The translations under genes were made by a program, and so were the position numbers. The notes beneath the pieces are model-generated. The model saw only the letters and a list, made by a program, of their open reading frames with translations. It was not told the origin of the DNA and did no database searches. From the NCBI GenBank assembly GCA_002390485.1, contig DGPO01000058.1, forward strand, positions 1 to 10,052: a DNA stretch of 10,052 bases, in the 5' to 3' direction. The stretch's first letter is position 1; each line of letters starts with the position of its first letter. Origin of the DNA: Halieaceae bacterium UBA4438 (lineage in GTDB: Bacteria; Pseudomonadota; Gammaproteobacteria; Pseudomonadales; Halieaceae). This document shows positions 1 to 6,583 of the stretch, piece after piece.

Positions 1-300
1 GGGCGACTTGGACAGTGTATTAAAATCAAATTTTAACGCGTCTGCATTATGCAGCGTAAAGTCCCGATTAAAAAACATAACCCTCAGTTGTGACTGCAAA
101 TCACGATCGATTTCGATGGCATTAATAGCGCAGCCACTTTCAAAAAGGGCATCTGTCAGCGCGCCTTGGCCAGGCCCAATCTCGATCATATTGTCTGACG
201 TCGCCGGTGCAATGGCACGCGCAATCGCGGTGATGACCGACGGGTCAGTGAGGAAGTTTTGCCCGAACCGCTTGCGCGGAACGTGCGTCTTTGGACGCAC
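1..300 (-). CDS. rsmA: 16S rRNA dimethyladenosine transferase RsmA (KsgA), N-terminal part, runs off the left edge
   Basis: This enzyme uses S-adenosylmethionine to dimethylate two adjacent adenines in the 3'-terminal helix of 16S rRNA, a late step of 30S subunit maturation in the cytoplasm. The visible part contains the family signature RKRFGQNFL close to the N-terminus, then the SAM-binding motif I IEIGPGQGALT and the acidic end of the next strand (AIEID). The catalytic NPPF-type motif and the C-terminal domain lie beyond base 1. Three in-frame GTG codons could be the start (first bases at 345, 330 and 300); no ATG occurs after the upstream in-frame stop and none of the GTGs has a clear Shine-Dalgarno sequence. 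I chose 300 because it puts eight residues before RKRF, closest to known family members. The GTG at 345 would overlap the H-NS stop as TAGTG and suggests coupling. Identity is certain; the exact start is not. Confidence 0.93.
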   Translation of the reverse strand, partial: MRPKTHVPRKRFGQNFLTDPSVITAIARAIAPATSDNMIEIGPGQGALTDALFESGCAINAIEIDRDLQSQLRVMFFNRDFTLHNADALKFDFNTLSKSP

Positions 301-344
301 TGTATCGACTTTGCGGCCGGTTTTCCGCACGTGATTTACTGGCA

Positions 345-761
345 CTAAATGAGGCAGTCGTCGAGTGCGCCGCCCTGTGCTACGTGATTCTTAAAGACAA
401 CCGGTGTGCGACCACGGCCGGTCCATTGATGCACCACGCCATTAACCGTGATCTGGTACTTCGGCGCAACCTTGTTGCCCTTTTTTGGCCCCGTCGACTT
501 CCGTTTTGCCGGCTTTGCTTTCACAGCACCGGCAATGTCGTCCGCAGAAATCCCGAGCTCGGTCATCATGGATTTCAGTTTTTTGACCGCGACTTCTTTT
601 TTCCGTTGCGCTTTGAGCGATTCACGCTGCTGCACTGTTTTGGCGGCGGCTGATAAATTCGCTATTGCGCGCTCGATTTGCTCGACCGTTAATGTTTTTA
701 CCGCATTATTTGCAGCGACTTTTGATTTGGATATTGCTTCGAGATTGAACGTGTTTGACAT
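345..761 (-). CDS. H-NS family nucleoid-associated DNA-binding protein
   Basis: A 138-residue protein with the architecture of H-NS. Residues about 20-78 are predicted helical and charged, as in the oligomerisation region. A basic linker (about 82-100, rich in Lys and Pro) follows, then a C-terminal DNA-binding domain that aligns well with E. coli H-NS: KYQ, then WTGRGRTP at 113-120 (E. coli has WTGQGRTP), and an end LDDCLI resembling LDDFLI. The RGR/QGR loop inserts into the minor groove of AT-rich DNA in this family, and members act as xenogeneic silencers and nucleoid organisers. A purine-rich GAGAAG lies seven bases before the ATG. The gene is divergent from the patatin gene across an AT-rich spacer and sits immediately upstream of rsmA, an unusual position for an H-NS homologue. 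It may bind its own promoter region, which is inference. A single cysteine (residue 136) is near the C-terminus. Confidence 0.9.
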   Translation of the reverse strand: MSNTFNLEAISKSKVAANNAVKTLTVEQIERAIANLSAAAKTVQQRESLKAQRKKEVAVKKLKSMMTELGISADDIAGAVKAKPAKRKSTGPKKGNKVAPKYQITVNGVVHQWTGRGRTPVVFKNHVAQGGALDDCLI

Positions 762-796
762 TTATTAACTTCTCTTTGTCGTTTTTGTCGTGGTGC

Positions 797-826
797 ATTA
801 TTACGATTAATAAAAATAAATTTCAA
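797..826 (-). promoter_or_regulatory. Candidate sigma70 promoter for the H-NS-family gene
   Basis: Read on the minus strand, TTGAAA (821-826) is followed after 18 bases by AATAAT (797-802). These match five of six bases of each of the -35 and -10 consensus boxes. The start site would fall roughly 30 bases before the H-NS start codon. The surrounding DNA is so AT-rich that chance matches are expected, so this is a moderate call from sequence alone. Confidence 0.45.
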
Positions 827-844
827 GATAATATTGATAATATA
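827..844 (+). repeat. Tandem 9-base direct repeat GATAATATT / GATAATATA
   Basis: Two adjacent copies (827-835 and 836-844) differ only in the last base. They lie in the middle of the AT-rich spacer between the divergent H-NS and patatin genes. The junction reads TTGATAATAT, which shares seven of ten positions with the H-NS high-affinity motif TCGATAAATT described for E. coli. The arrangement could be an operator or nucleation site controlling both genes, but low-complexity AT DNA produces such repeats easily. Confidence 0.45.
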
Positions 845-876
845 TTAGGTTACTAAAAACAATAAAACGTCGGAGA
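834..876 (+). promoter_or_regulatory. Candidate promoter and ribosome-binding site of the patatin gene
   Basis: TTGATA (834-839) and AACAAT (858-863), 18 bases apart, form a weak sigma70-like pair. Other -10-like hexamers (TATATT at 841, GATAAT at 827 and 836) lack a good partner. The ribosome-binding site is clearer: GGAGA at 872-876 lies eight bases before the ATG at 885 and decides that start over the ATG at 878, which would open only a four-codon frame. The promoter boxes overlap the 9-base tandem repeat, so anything bound there would probably block initiation. Confidence 0.35.
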
Positions 877-884
877 AATGACTG

Positions 885-1814
885 ATGCGTAAAATCCTTT
901 CGATTGACGGCGGTGGTATACGGGGCATTATTCCTTCCCTCTTACTGGACTATTTAGAGGGTCAAACGGGCAAGCCAATCGCTGAGCTTTTTGACCTGTG
1001 TGTGGGGACATCGTCAGGGGGTATTACGGCCCTTGGGCTTGCGCAGCACGATGAAGTGGGGCGCCCAAAATATTCAGCACATGATTTGGCAGCGTTTTTC
1101 GAAAACAGTGGCGCTAAAATTTTCAAAAAAACCGTGTGGCGGAATATCCGTTCTGCGGGTGGTGTGCTCGATGAGTTGTATTCCGCAAAGCCCCTCGAAG
1201 GAGCGCTCAGGAAATATTACGGTCGGACGCGCTTGGGAGATACGTTGGGTTCGACCATGGTGACCACGTACGACATTGAAGCTCGGCGAACCTTGTTTTT
1301 GAAGAGTTGGCATCCGGATCATGAGGCCGTTTTGTGCCGTGATGCGGCACGAGCAACCAGTGCCGCACCGACCTATTTCGAACCGGCGTTGATCAGCGTG
1401 CAAGGACAGGCTCGGGCCTTGGTCGATGGCGGCGTTTTTGTGAACTCCCCGGTTGTTTCAGCCTATGCTGAGGCGCTAAAGCTCTACCCAGGTGAGCCAC
1501 TTTTGGTGGTGTCCTTAGGAACCGGTGAACTGGTGCGACCTATCCCTTATGAGTCGGCGAAAGATTGGGGGCAGGCGGGTTGGGTGATGCCACTACTGGA
1601 CTGTATGTTTGACGGTGCGACTAAGGCGGCAAATCATCAAATGCGGATGTTTTTAGGGGACATGTACTTCAGGCTTCAGGTCTCGCTCGACGAGGCAAAT
1701 GACGATATGGATGACGCCTCGAGTGCTAATATCCACAACCTAAAGCGCATTGCCGATCGACTGATTTCAGAAAACCAGAAGACCTTGGACCGCTTGCTGT
1801 TGTTATTGTCTTGA
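885..1814 (+). CDS. Patatin-like phospholipase (CapV-like family, stand-alone)
   Basis: A 309-residue cytosolic-type patatin domain with no signal peptide or membrane segment visible. The catalytic features are complete: the glycine-rich oxyanion loop DGGGIRG (8-14), the nucleophile elbow GTSSG (41-45, Ser43) and the DGG box with the catalytic Asp (Asp181). Known family members hydrolyse acyl esters of phospholipids through this Ser-Asp dyad. The size and N-terminal placement of the domain match bacterial patatins that include CapV, the cyclic-GMP-AMP-activated effector of CBASS, but also stand-alone lipases of unknown role. No CD-NTase cyclase, Cap2/Cap3 or other defence gene is in the window, so defence is unproven. 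The gene is divergent from the H-NS homologue and its last 12 bases overlap the end of pdxA tail to tail, with no terminator between them. It interrupts the usual pdxA-rsmA adjacency, which suggests insertion or rearrangement. The family call is firm; the substrate is unknown. Confidence 0.9.
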   Translation: MRKILSIDGGGIRGIIPSLLLDYLEGQTGKPIAELFDLCVGTSSGGITALGLAQHDEVGRPKYSAHDLAAFFENSGAKIFKKTVWRNIRSAGGVLDELYSAKPLEGALRKYYGRTRLGDTLGSTMVTTYDIEARRTLFLKSWHPDHEAVLCRDAARATSAAPTYFEPALISVQGQARALVDGGVFVNSPVVSAYAEALKLYPGEPLLVVSLGTGELVRPIPYESAKDWGQAGWVMPLLDCMFDGATKAANHQMRMFLGDMYFRLQVSLDEANDDMDDASSANIHNLKRIADRLISENQKTLDRLLLLLS

Positions 1815-2798
1815 CGCGGTGTGACCTGTGCAGATGATGGCCTCGGCTATCGCAGTCATCATGCTGTCAGCTGAGGCCTTTCCCGAGCCTGCAAGATCCA
1901 GAGCCGTGCCATGGTCCACCGACGTGCGGATGGTGGGCAGTCCGAGCGTGATATTGACCGATGTGCCGAAGCCGCGGGCTTTAAGCACCGGTAAACCCTG
2001 ATCGTGAAACATCGCGAAAACCACATCGGCGTCGGCAACGGTCGATGTGACAAACGCGGTATCCGCGGGCAGTGGGCCGCTCACCTGTATCCCGTCGGCG
2101 CGTGCAGCGTCTCTTGCGGGCACCAGAACGTCAATTTCCTCTCGACCCAAATGACCGCCTTCCCCGGCATGCGGATTCAGTCCCAGCATAGCGATCTTGG
2201 GTTGGGCAATACCGTACAAACGCTTAAGACCTTGGTTAATAATATTAAGTTGAGTCACTAACGACGCTTGAGTAATGGCGTCGGGCACAGCGCGCAGCGG
2301 GAGGTGTGTGGTTGCGAGGGCGACTCTAAGCGCACTGTTCGTCAACATCATCACCACTTCCTCGCACTTAAAGTAGTGGGCGAAGAACTCGGTATGACCC
2401 GAAAAAGAAATGCCTGAGTCGTTAATGACTGATTTCTGTACCGGTGCGGTGACCAAGGCGTCGGCGAGATCGTCCCGAATACGATCGGCCGCAGTATTGA
2501 GGGTTTGAAGTACGTGGTGCGCATTAGCGGTATCGAGCGCTCCGGGTACAACCGGGTTCGCAGTCGGAGTGTGAAGCACGTGAACGACGCCGGGTTTGTG
2601 CGGTTGGGGGACGTCATCCTTTGCTAATAAATGAATACGGCACGGTATACCCAACAACCGGGCACGCTCTTTGAGCACGTCGATATCGGTCACGACGGCA
2701 ATGCGTGCATCGAACGCCCGCTGCAGCGCAGTCAGTAGGACGTCAGGACCAATCCCCGCAGGCTCACCCGCAGTAATGACAAGACGAGGCGAGGTCAT
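1803..2798 (-). CDS. pdxA: 4-hydroxythreonine-4-phosphate dehydrogenase PdxA
   Basis: PdxA oxidises 4-phosphohydroxy-L-threonine with NAD(P)+; the product decarboxylates to 3-amino-1-hydroxyacetone phosphate, a precursor of pyridoxine 5'-phosphate in the DXP-dependent vitamin B6 pathway. The 331-residue length is normal for the family. Visible signatures are the N-terminal ITAGEPAGIGPDV, the SGHTEFFA motif (His135), and the three expected metal-binding histidines in THLPL (His165), GLNPHAGEGG (His210) and FHDQGLP (His265). The conserved end segment TSVDHGTALDLAG is also present. The ATG at 2798 lies 16 bases after the surA stop, which fits one transcript with lptD and surA. There is no strong Shine-Dalgarno sequence (only GAGCG close to the start). 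Its 3' end overlaps the convergent patatin gene by 12 bases. Confidence 0.97.
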   Translation of the reverse strand: MTSPRLVITAGEPAGIGPDVLLTALQRAFDARIAVVTDIDVLKERARLLGIPCRIHLLAKDDVPQPHKPGVVHVLHTPTANPVVPGALDTANAHHVLQTLNTAADRIRDDLADALVTAPVQKSVINDSGISFSGHTEFFAHYFKCEEVVMMLTNSALRVALATTHLPLRAVPDAITQASLVTQLNIINQGLKRLYGIAQPKIAMLGLNPHAGEGGHLGREEIDVLVPARDAARADGIQVSGPLPADTAFVTSTVADADVVFAMFHDQGLPVLKARGFGTSVNITLGLPTIRTSVDHGTALDLAGSGKASADSMMTAIAEAIICTGHTASRQ

Positions 2799-2814
2799 TC
2801 GCTCAACGTATCCA

Positions 2815-4098
2815 TTACTTAATGTCTACAAAAGCCTCTTCGCGAATTTCACGAAGCCAGTTTTCCAGCTCCTCCTCATATTTTGCCTCGCGCAGGTAGC
2901 TTGCCACTTGATTGCGTCTCACTTGTTCGGAGAAGTCTTCAGTGCGTCGACCGGTGACCTCGAGAATATGCCAACCAAATTCGCTTCTGACGGGCTCCGT
3001 GATGACGCCTACTTCCGCGTTCGCCATGGCGGCCTCAAATTCGGCGACCATTTGGCCTGGGTTGGTCCAACCTAATTCACCACCTTCCTGTGCCGAACCA
3101 ATGTCGTCTGAATACTCTTTCGCTAATTCCGCAAAATCTTCACCGCCTTCAATGCGTTCTTTCAGGCTGAGAATAAGCGCTTGCGCGGCCTCGTCACCGA
3201 GCACTTCGTTGGGTGTGAGGAGTATGTGACGGACATCGGTTTGCTCAACCAAACGCTCCAGTCCTCGCGCTTCCGCAAGGTGAACCAGGTGAAGCCCTGA
3301 GTTTGATTGCACTTTGCCGGTATCACCTGCCGCGAGACTCGGAATGATCTGCGAAAACATGCTGGGTATATCGCTCAGTTTTCGCCAGCCCAGGTCGCCG
3401 CCTCGAAAGGCAAAGGGTTCTTGTACATTCACTGCCTCAGAAAAATTTATTCCAGCTAAAACACTCGCCAATACCCCGTCGACAAAATCTTCCTTAGCAG
3501 CGCGAGTCTCTGCGCTATCCGATCTTGAAATTGGGAGGAGTGCTTGCACAACCCGATATTCAGGTTCGGTCAGCGCTGCCCCCTCTTCAGTCGTCATGAA
3601 GTTATCGACCTCTTTCTCGGTGATATTGATATCACGCATCACACTGCCCTGCTGGACACGCTGGATGGCGAGCTCGTCTCGGAGGCCCTCTCGCATTTCA
3701 ACGTAGTCCTGGCCACTTTGAGTCAGTGCGTCTCTGAACTGTTCCAGTGTCAGACCATTTTGTGCTGCGATTCGCGCCATTGACTGGTCTAATTGTGCGT
3801 CAGGAATTCGAACCCCGAAGCGATCAGCAAGCTGTAACTGAATACTTTCAAGGATCAGCCTGTCCAGCGTCTCTTGGACCACGGTATCGTCATCGGGCAG
3901 TGCGATATCCCGCTGCTCGGCAGAGGATTTTACTTGCTTGACACGATCTCGTACCTCACTGGCCAAAATGATGTCTTCGTCCACGATCGCGACAATGGTA
4001 TCCAGCGGTGTCATTTGCGCGAGTGCAATCGACGCTGCTGTCGCTGAGAGCGTTGCGAGACTCGCAGCGACAACTGATTTAAACCTAACGTTTAGCAT
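2815..4098 (-). CDS. surA: Periplasmic chaperone / peptidyl-prolyl isomerase SurA
   Basis: SurA escorts unfolded outer-membrane proteins, including LptD, through the periplasm to the BAM complex. The 427-residue protein starts with a signal peptide: basic residues Arg5 and Lys7, an Ala-rich core, and a probable cleavage after ALA at about residue 27. It continues with the N-terminal SurA chaperone domain (about 30-170, beginning DTIVAIVDEDIILASEV), two parvulin domains (about 180-280 and 288-388) and a C-terminal helix that completes the chaperone core. The second parvulin domain is the better conserved, with VRHILL, YSDDIGSAQEGGELGW and EFGWHILEV. The first has FRGGDLGW and GLHLVHL. The ATG overlaps the end of lptD by 14 bases and has GAGGG four bases upstream. 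Gene order and length are as in other gammaproteobacteria. Confidence 0.97.
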   Translation of the reverse strand: MLNVRFKSVVAASLATLSATAASIALAQMTPLDTIVAIVDEDIILASEVRDRVKQVKSSAEQRDIALPDDDTVVQETLDRLILESIQLQLADRFGVRIPDAQLDQSMARIAAQNGLTLEQFRDALTQSGQDYVEMREGLRDELAIQRVQQGSVMRDINITEKEVDNFMTTEEGAALTEPEYRVVQALLPISRSDSAETRAAKEDFVDGVLASVLAGINFSEAVNVQEPFAFRGGDLGWRKLSDIPSMFSQIIPSLAAGDTGKVQSNSGLHLVHLAEARGLERLVEQTDVRHILLTPNEVLGDEAAQALILSLKERIEGGEDFAELAKEYSDDIGSAQEGGELGWTNPGQMVAEFEAAMANAEVGVITEPVRSEFGWHILEVTGRRTEDFSEQVRRNQVASYLREAKYEEELENWLREIREEAFVDIK

Positions 4099-6463
4099 TA
4101 AACCCTCTGATCATATCTTGCATGAGGTTATCGACTCGGCCACCAAAGCCGCCCAAGCCCTTTAAAATGAATTGGAATTGGAACGCGCGGTCTCGCGTAA
4201 GTTCCGGTTCCGCTATAAACACATCTGCCTCTCTGAGTGCATCGAGATAGCTCATGTAAATGAGACGCACTCGCCAGCAGCAGCCATCGTACTCGACACC
4301 GATCATATCTTCCACGCTACTGCCAATCTCGAGTGAGTACCGTATTGCGCCGAACGCGCTCCAGTTCTCGTTGAGTGGGATGTAAGCAGAGGTATTGACC
4401 TGCTCAGTCACTGGGCGTGTGGCGAAGGAAGGTGGGGGCTCACGCAGGGTATACCCGACATTGATCAAGGCATTGTCACGGGGTCGGTAGCTGACCCGTA
4501 CATTGGCGGCGTCGAGTTTCTGGTCATAACCATCAAACAGTAGGTTACTGTGGAGTGCCCAGCGCTCGCTCGCTCGAAGATCAAGTGCAAACGCCAGTGC
4601 AGAGCCCTTATCTGTGAGAGCGGCGTCGCTTTGTTTCAAGCGAACACGCTGATCTCGAAAGTTAACCACTTGGCCAAAACTGGCGGTGACGTGTTCTATG
4701 CCTGTTTTTGCATCCACAAGCCGCGAGGTGACGCCGAGTGAGAGCTGGTCGGCGTCTGCGAGCCGGTCATAACCAGAAAATCGCGTCGTGCGGAAAAGTT
4801 GGCGGTAACTAAACGTGAGTTCGGCGCTGTCGAAGTCGGGTATGCCTTCGTGATTGTCGTAGCTCGCGTAGAGATAACGTGCTCTTGGCTCAAGGGTTTG
4901 TATGAATGATCGTCCAAGCACCTGGGTGCTGCGCTCAAATTCAAGTCCGCCATCAACGCTCAGCACCGACGATGCGACAGAGGCATTGACCGTTTGATCG
5001 CTTTCTGGGGACTTGAGGCGATAGTTAATGCCGCGGTGGAGCAGGGTTGTGTTAAGGAAGCCGTAGTCTCGAGTGATGGGAAGCCTGAGTCCCACTTCGT
5101 GGTAAAATCGCTGTCCATCGACCTCGTCAAGGTCGGTATCAAAGTTCGCGGCCTGAAGTTTTAAGAGGGGTTCGAAATGTCCCAGTTTACGTTGACCTCG
5201 CCAGAGCGCGGTGATTTGGGGCAGGCGTTTGTAGTTATCCGTAATGTCCTCGGTGATATTCTGAAACTGCTGTGCCTCAATACCGAGTACCCAATTTTCT
5301 GCGAGCCAGTCAATACGCGCCCGCTGCAACAGGGCGGTTTGTCGTTGAGCGCTCAGCGTATTGTTTTCAAGATCTCTCAAGTATTCGTTGTCACTGACCT
5401 TTGAGAAATCGATTGAGGTTCGTAATCGTGCAGAGGGGTCGCTGGACTGGTTGATGTTCACCAGCCATCGATCCTGCTTCTCGCGGGTCGAGCTTAGATC
5501 GTCATCGTTTAAAAATCCCCCGGAGACATCCCAAAATCCGGTGGCGTTTGAGAGCCCTCGAGCATTGATCTGATGAAGCAAACCACGATCTTGGATCAGA
5601 CGCGGTGAGTAGGTCGCGTCGTAGTTTGGCGCCAGGTTAAGGTAAAGGGGTACGGTGACGTCGAGTCCGCCACGGGTGTCACTACTAACATCGGGAAACA
5701 GCAAGCCCGTTTTGCGCTGGTCGCCGAGAGGGAACTGTATCCAAGGCAGGTAGGCGACTGGCACCCCTTTAATGTCGATGCGCGCGCCCCAGGCCTCACC
5801 GGTGTTGTTCTCAGGATCAATGCGCAAATTCTCTGCGGTCACCTGCCAGCTTGGGTCCGTTGGAGCGCAAAATGTAAACTGGCCGTCTTCGATCTCAAGC
5901 GAGCCATTACGGTCCCTGACCACACTCTCGGCAATGCCGTAAAGCTGTTGTTCAAACATCACAAACTCTGCATTTTTGAGCGCGGCTTGTTCGCTGAGGC
6001 TGTTGTAGTTGATTTCGTCGCCGTACATGGCGATGCCCGGCTCTCTGAGTTCCACGGGTCCTTTTGCGACTAACGTTTGCTCGACTCGGTCGATGTAGAC
6101 CTCTTGTGCCTTAACTGTTCGATAACCTTGCGTTACCCTCACGTCACCTGAAAAAAGGAACGTACTGTCGGTAATGTCGCTGTCGCCGGCGCTCACCTCA
6201 AGGTCGAGTTCGTTGGGCGAAACTGAGCGATCCACCTCTGCGAGTGGGTCTTGATATTGCCCCTTGCACTGCAGGCAGCGCGAATCACGGTCAGCGTCAG
6301 CGACACGCGCCAGCGGAATCCAGTTGAACCGTTTTTGTATGCGTTCTACTTTAAGTTCATGGTCGTCAGTCGGTGCTGAAAACACGGCAGCAGGCCCGAG
6401 CACCCAAGTTACGACAAGGGTGGTCATCAAGACTGACAGTGGACGTTTTAAGAGTGTCTGCAC
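4085..6463 (-). CDS. lptD: LPS-assembly protein LptD (outer-membrane LPS translocon)
   Basis: LptD is the beta-barrel that, with the lipoprotein LptE, inserts lipopolysaccharide into the outer leaflet of the outer membrane. From the chosen start the protein has 792 residues: a signal peptide (about 1-30, ending VFSA), an N-terminal LptA/OstA-like jellyroll segment (about 95-170, FSGDVRVTQGYRTVKAQEV), then the large barrel domain. The final segment FILKGLGGFGG is typical of the family. The disulfide cysteines known to be required in E. coli have counterparts here: an N-terminal Cys in CKGQY, Cys199 in FCAPTDPSW, and the adjacent pair at 728-729 in YDGCCW. An extra Cys three residues earlier makes CLQC (63-66). 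Start choice: the frame opens at GTG 6502, GTG 6463 or ATG 6427, none with a ribosome site. GTG 6463 gives the most normal signal peptide, with a Lys-Arg n-region; ATG 6427 would lack basic residues. Confidence 0.96.
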   Translation of the reverse strand: MQTLLKRPLSVLMTTLVVTWVLGPAAVFSAPTDDHELKVERIQKRFNWIPLARVADADRDSRCLQCKGQYQDPLAEVDRSVSPNELDLEVSAGDSDITDSTFLFSGDVRVTQGYRTVKAQEVYIDRVEQTLVAKGPVELREPGIAMYGDEINYNSLSEQAALKNAEFVMFEQQLYGIAESVVRDRNGSLEIEDGQFTFCAPTDPSWQVTAENLRIDPENNTGEAWGARIDIKGVPVAYLPWIQFPLGDQRKTGLLFPDVSSDTRGGLDVTVPLYLNLAPNYDATYSPRLIQDRGLLHQINARGLSNATGFWDVSGGFLNDDDLSSTREKQDRWLVNINQSSDPSARLRTSIDFSKVSDNEYLRDLENNTLSAQRQTALLQRARIDWLAENWVLGIEAQQFQNITEDITDNYKRLPQITALWRGQRKLGHFEPLLKLQAANFDTDLDEVDGQRFYHEVGLRLPITRDYGFLNTTLLHRGINYRLKSPESDQTVNASVASSVLSVDGGLEFERSTQVLGRSFIQTLEPRARYLYASYDNHEGIPDFDSAELTFSYRQLFRTTRFSGYDRLADADQLSLGVTSRLVDAKTGIEHVTASFGQVVNFRDQRVRLKQSDAALTDKGSALAFALDLRASERWALHSNLLFDGYDQKLDAANVRVSYRPRDNALINVGYTLREPPPSFATRPVTEQVNTSAYIPLNENWSAFGAIRYSLEIGSSVEDMIGVEYDGCCWRVRLIYMSYLDALREADVFIAEPELTRDRAFQFQFILKGLGGFGGRVDNLMQDMIRGFNAKR

Positions 6464-6570
6464 AAACGGTTCGATGTGTGTTCGGGTTATTATCAGGGCC
6501 ACAGTGTAACGCGGAGGAGTCTACGGTGTTTTCGAGTATTTGTGGCAATGCTGCGGATTTATACCGACAC

Positions 6571-6577
6571 AAAGGAG
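6571..6577 (+). promoter_or_regulatory. Strong ribosome-binding site AAAGGAG deciding a TTG start for amgK
   Basis: AAAGGAG is followed after six bases by TTG at 6584, in frame with amgK. This is the best Shine-Dalgarno match near the gene. The in-frame ATG at 6548 and the ATG at 6476 have no comparable site, and the latter would overlap lptD when that gene is read from GTG 6502. Confidence 0.6.
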
Positions 6578-6583
6578 AAGACC

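Noticed and set aside
291..768. Plus-strand ORFs opposite rsmA and the H-NS gene
   Set aside because: They are antisense to clear family members, have no recognisable domains or ribosome sites, and look compositional (Phe/Arg/Cys-rich).
878..892. Four-codon ORF (ATG ACT GAT GCG TAA) overlapping the patatin start
   Set aside because: Its ATG is only one base from the GGAGA site, too close for initiation, while the ATG at 885 has ideal spacing. Probably chance.
885..1814. A CBASS operon around the patatin
   Set aside because: No cyclase, Cap2/Cap3-like gene or other effector partner is present on either side; the neighbours are H-NS, pdxA and rsmA.
345..1814. Mobile-element borders around the H-NS/patatin pair
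   Set aside because: I found no transposase, integrase, tRNA fragment, target-site duplication or inverted repeat flanking the pair by eye.
6476..6583. Longer amgK start at ATG 6476
   Set aside because: The extension has no family-like sequence and no ribosome site, and it overlaps the lptD N-terminal frame if lptD starts at 6502. TTG 6584 is better supported.
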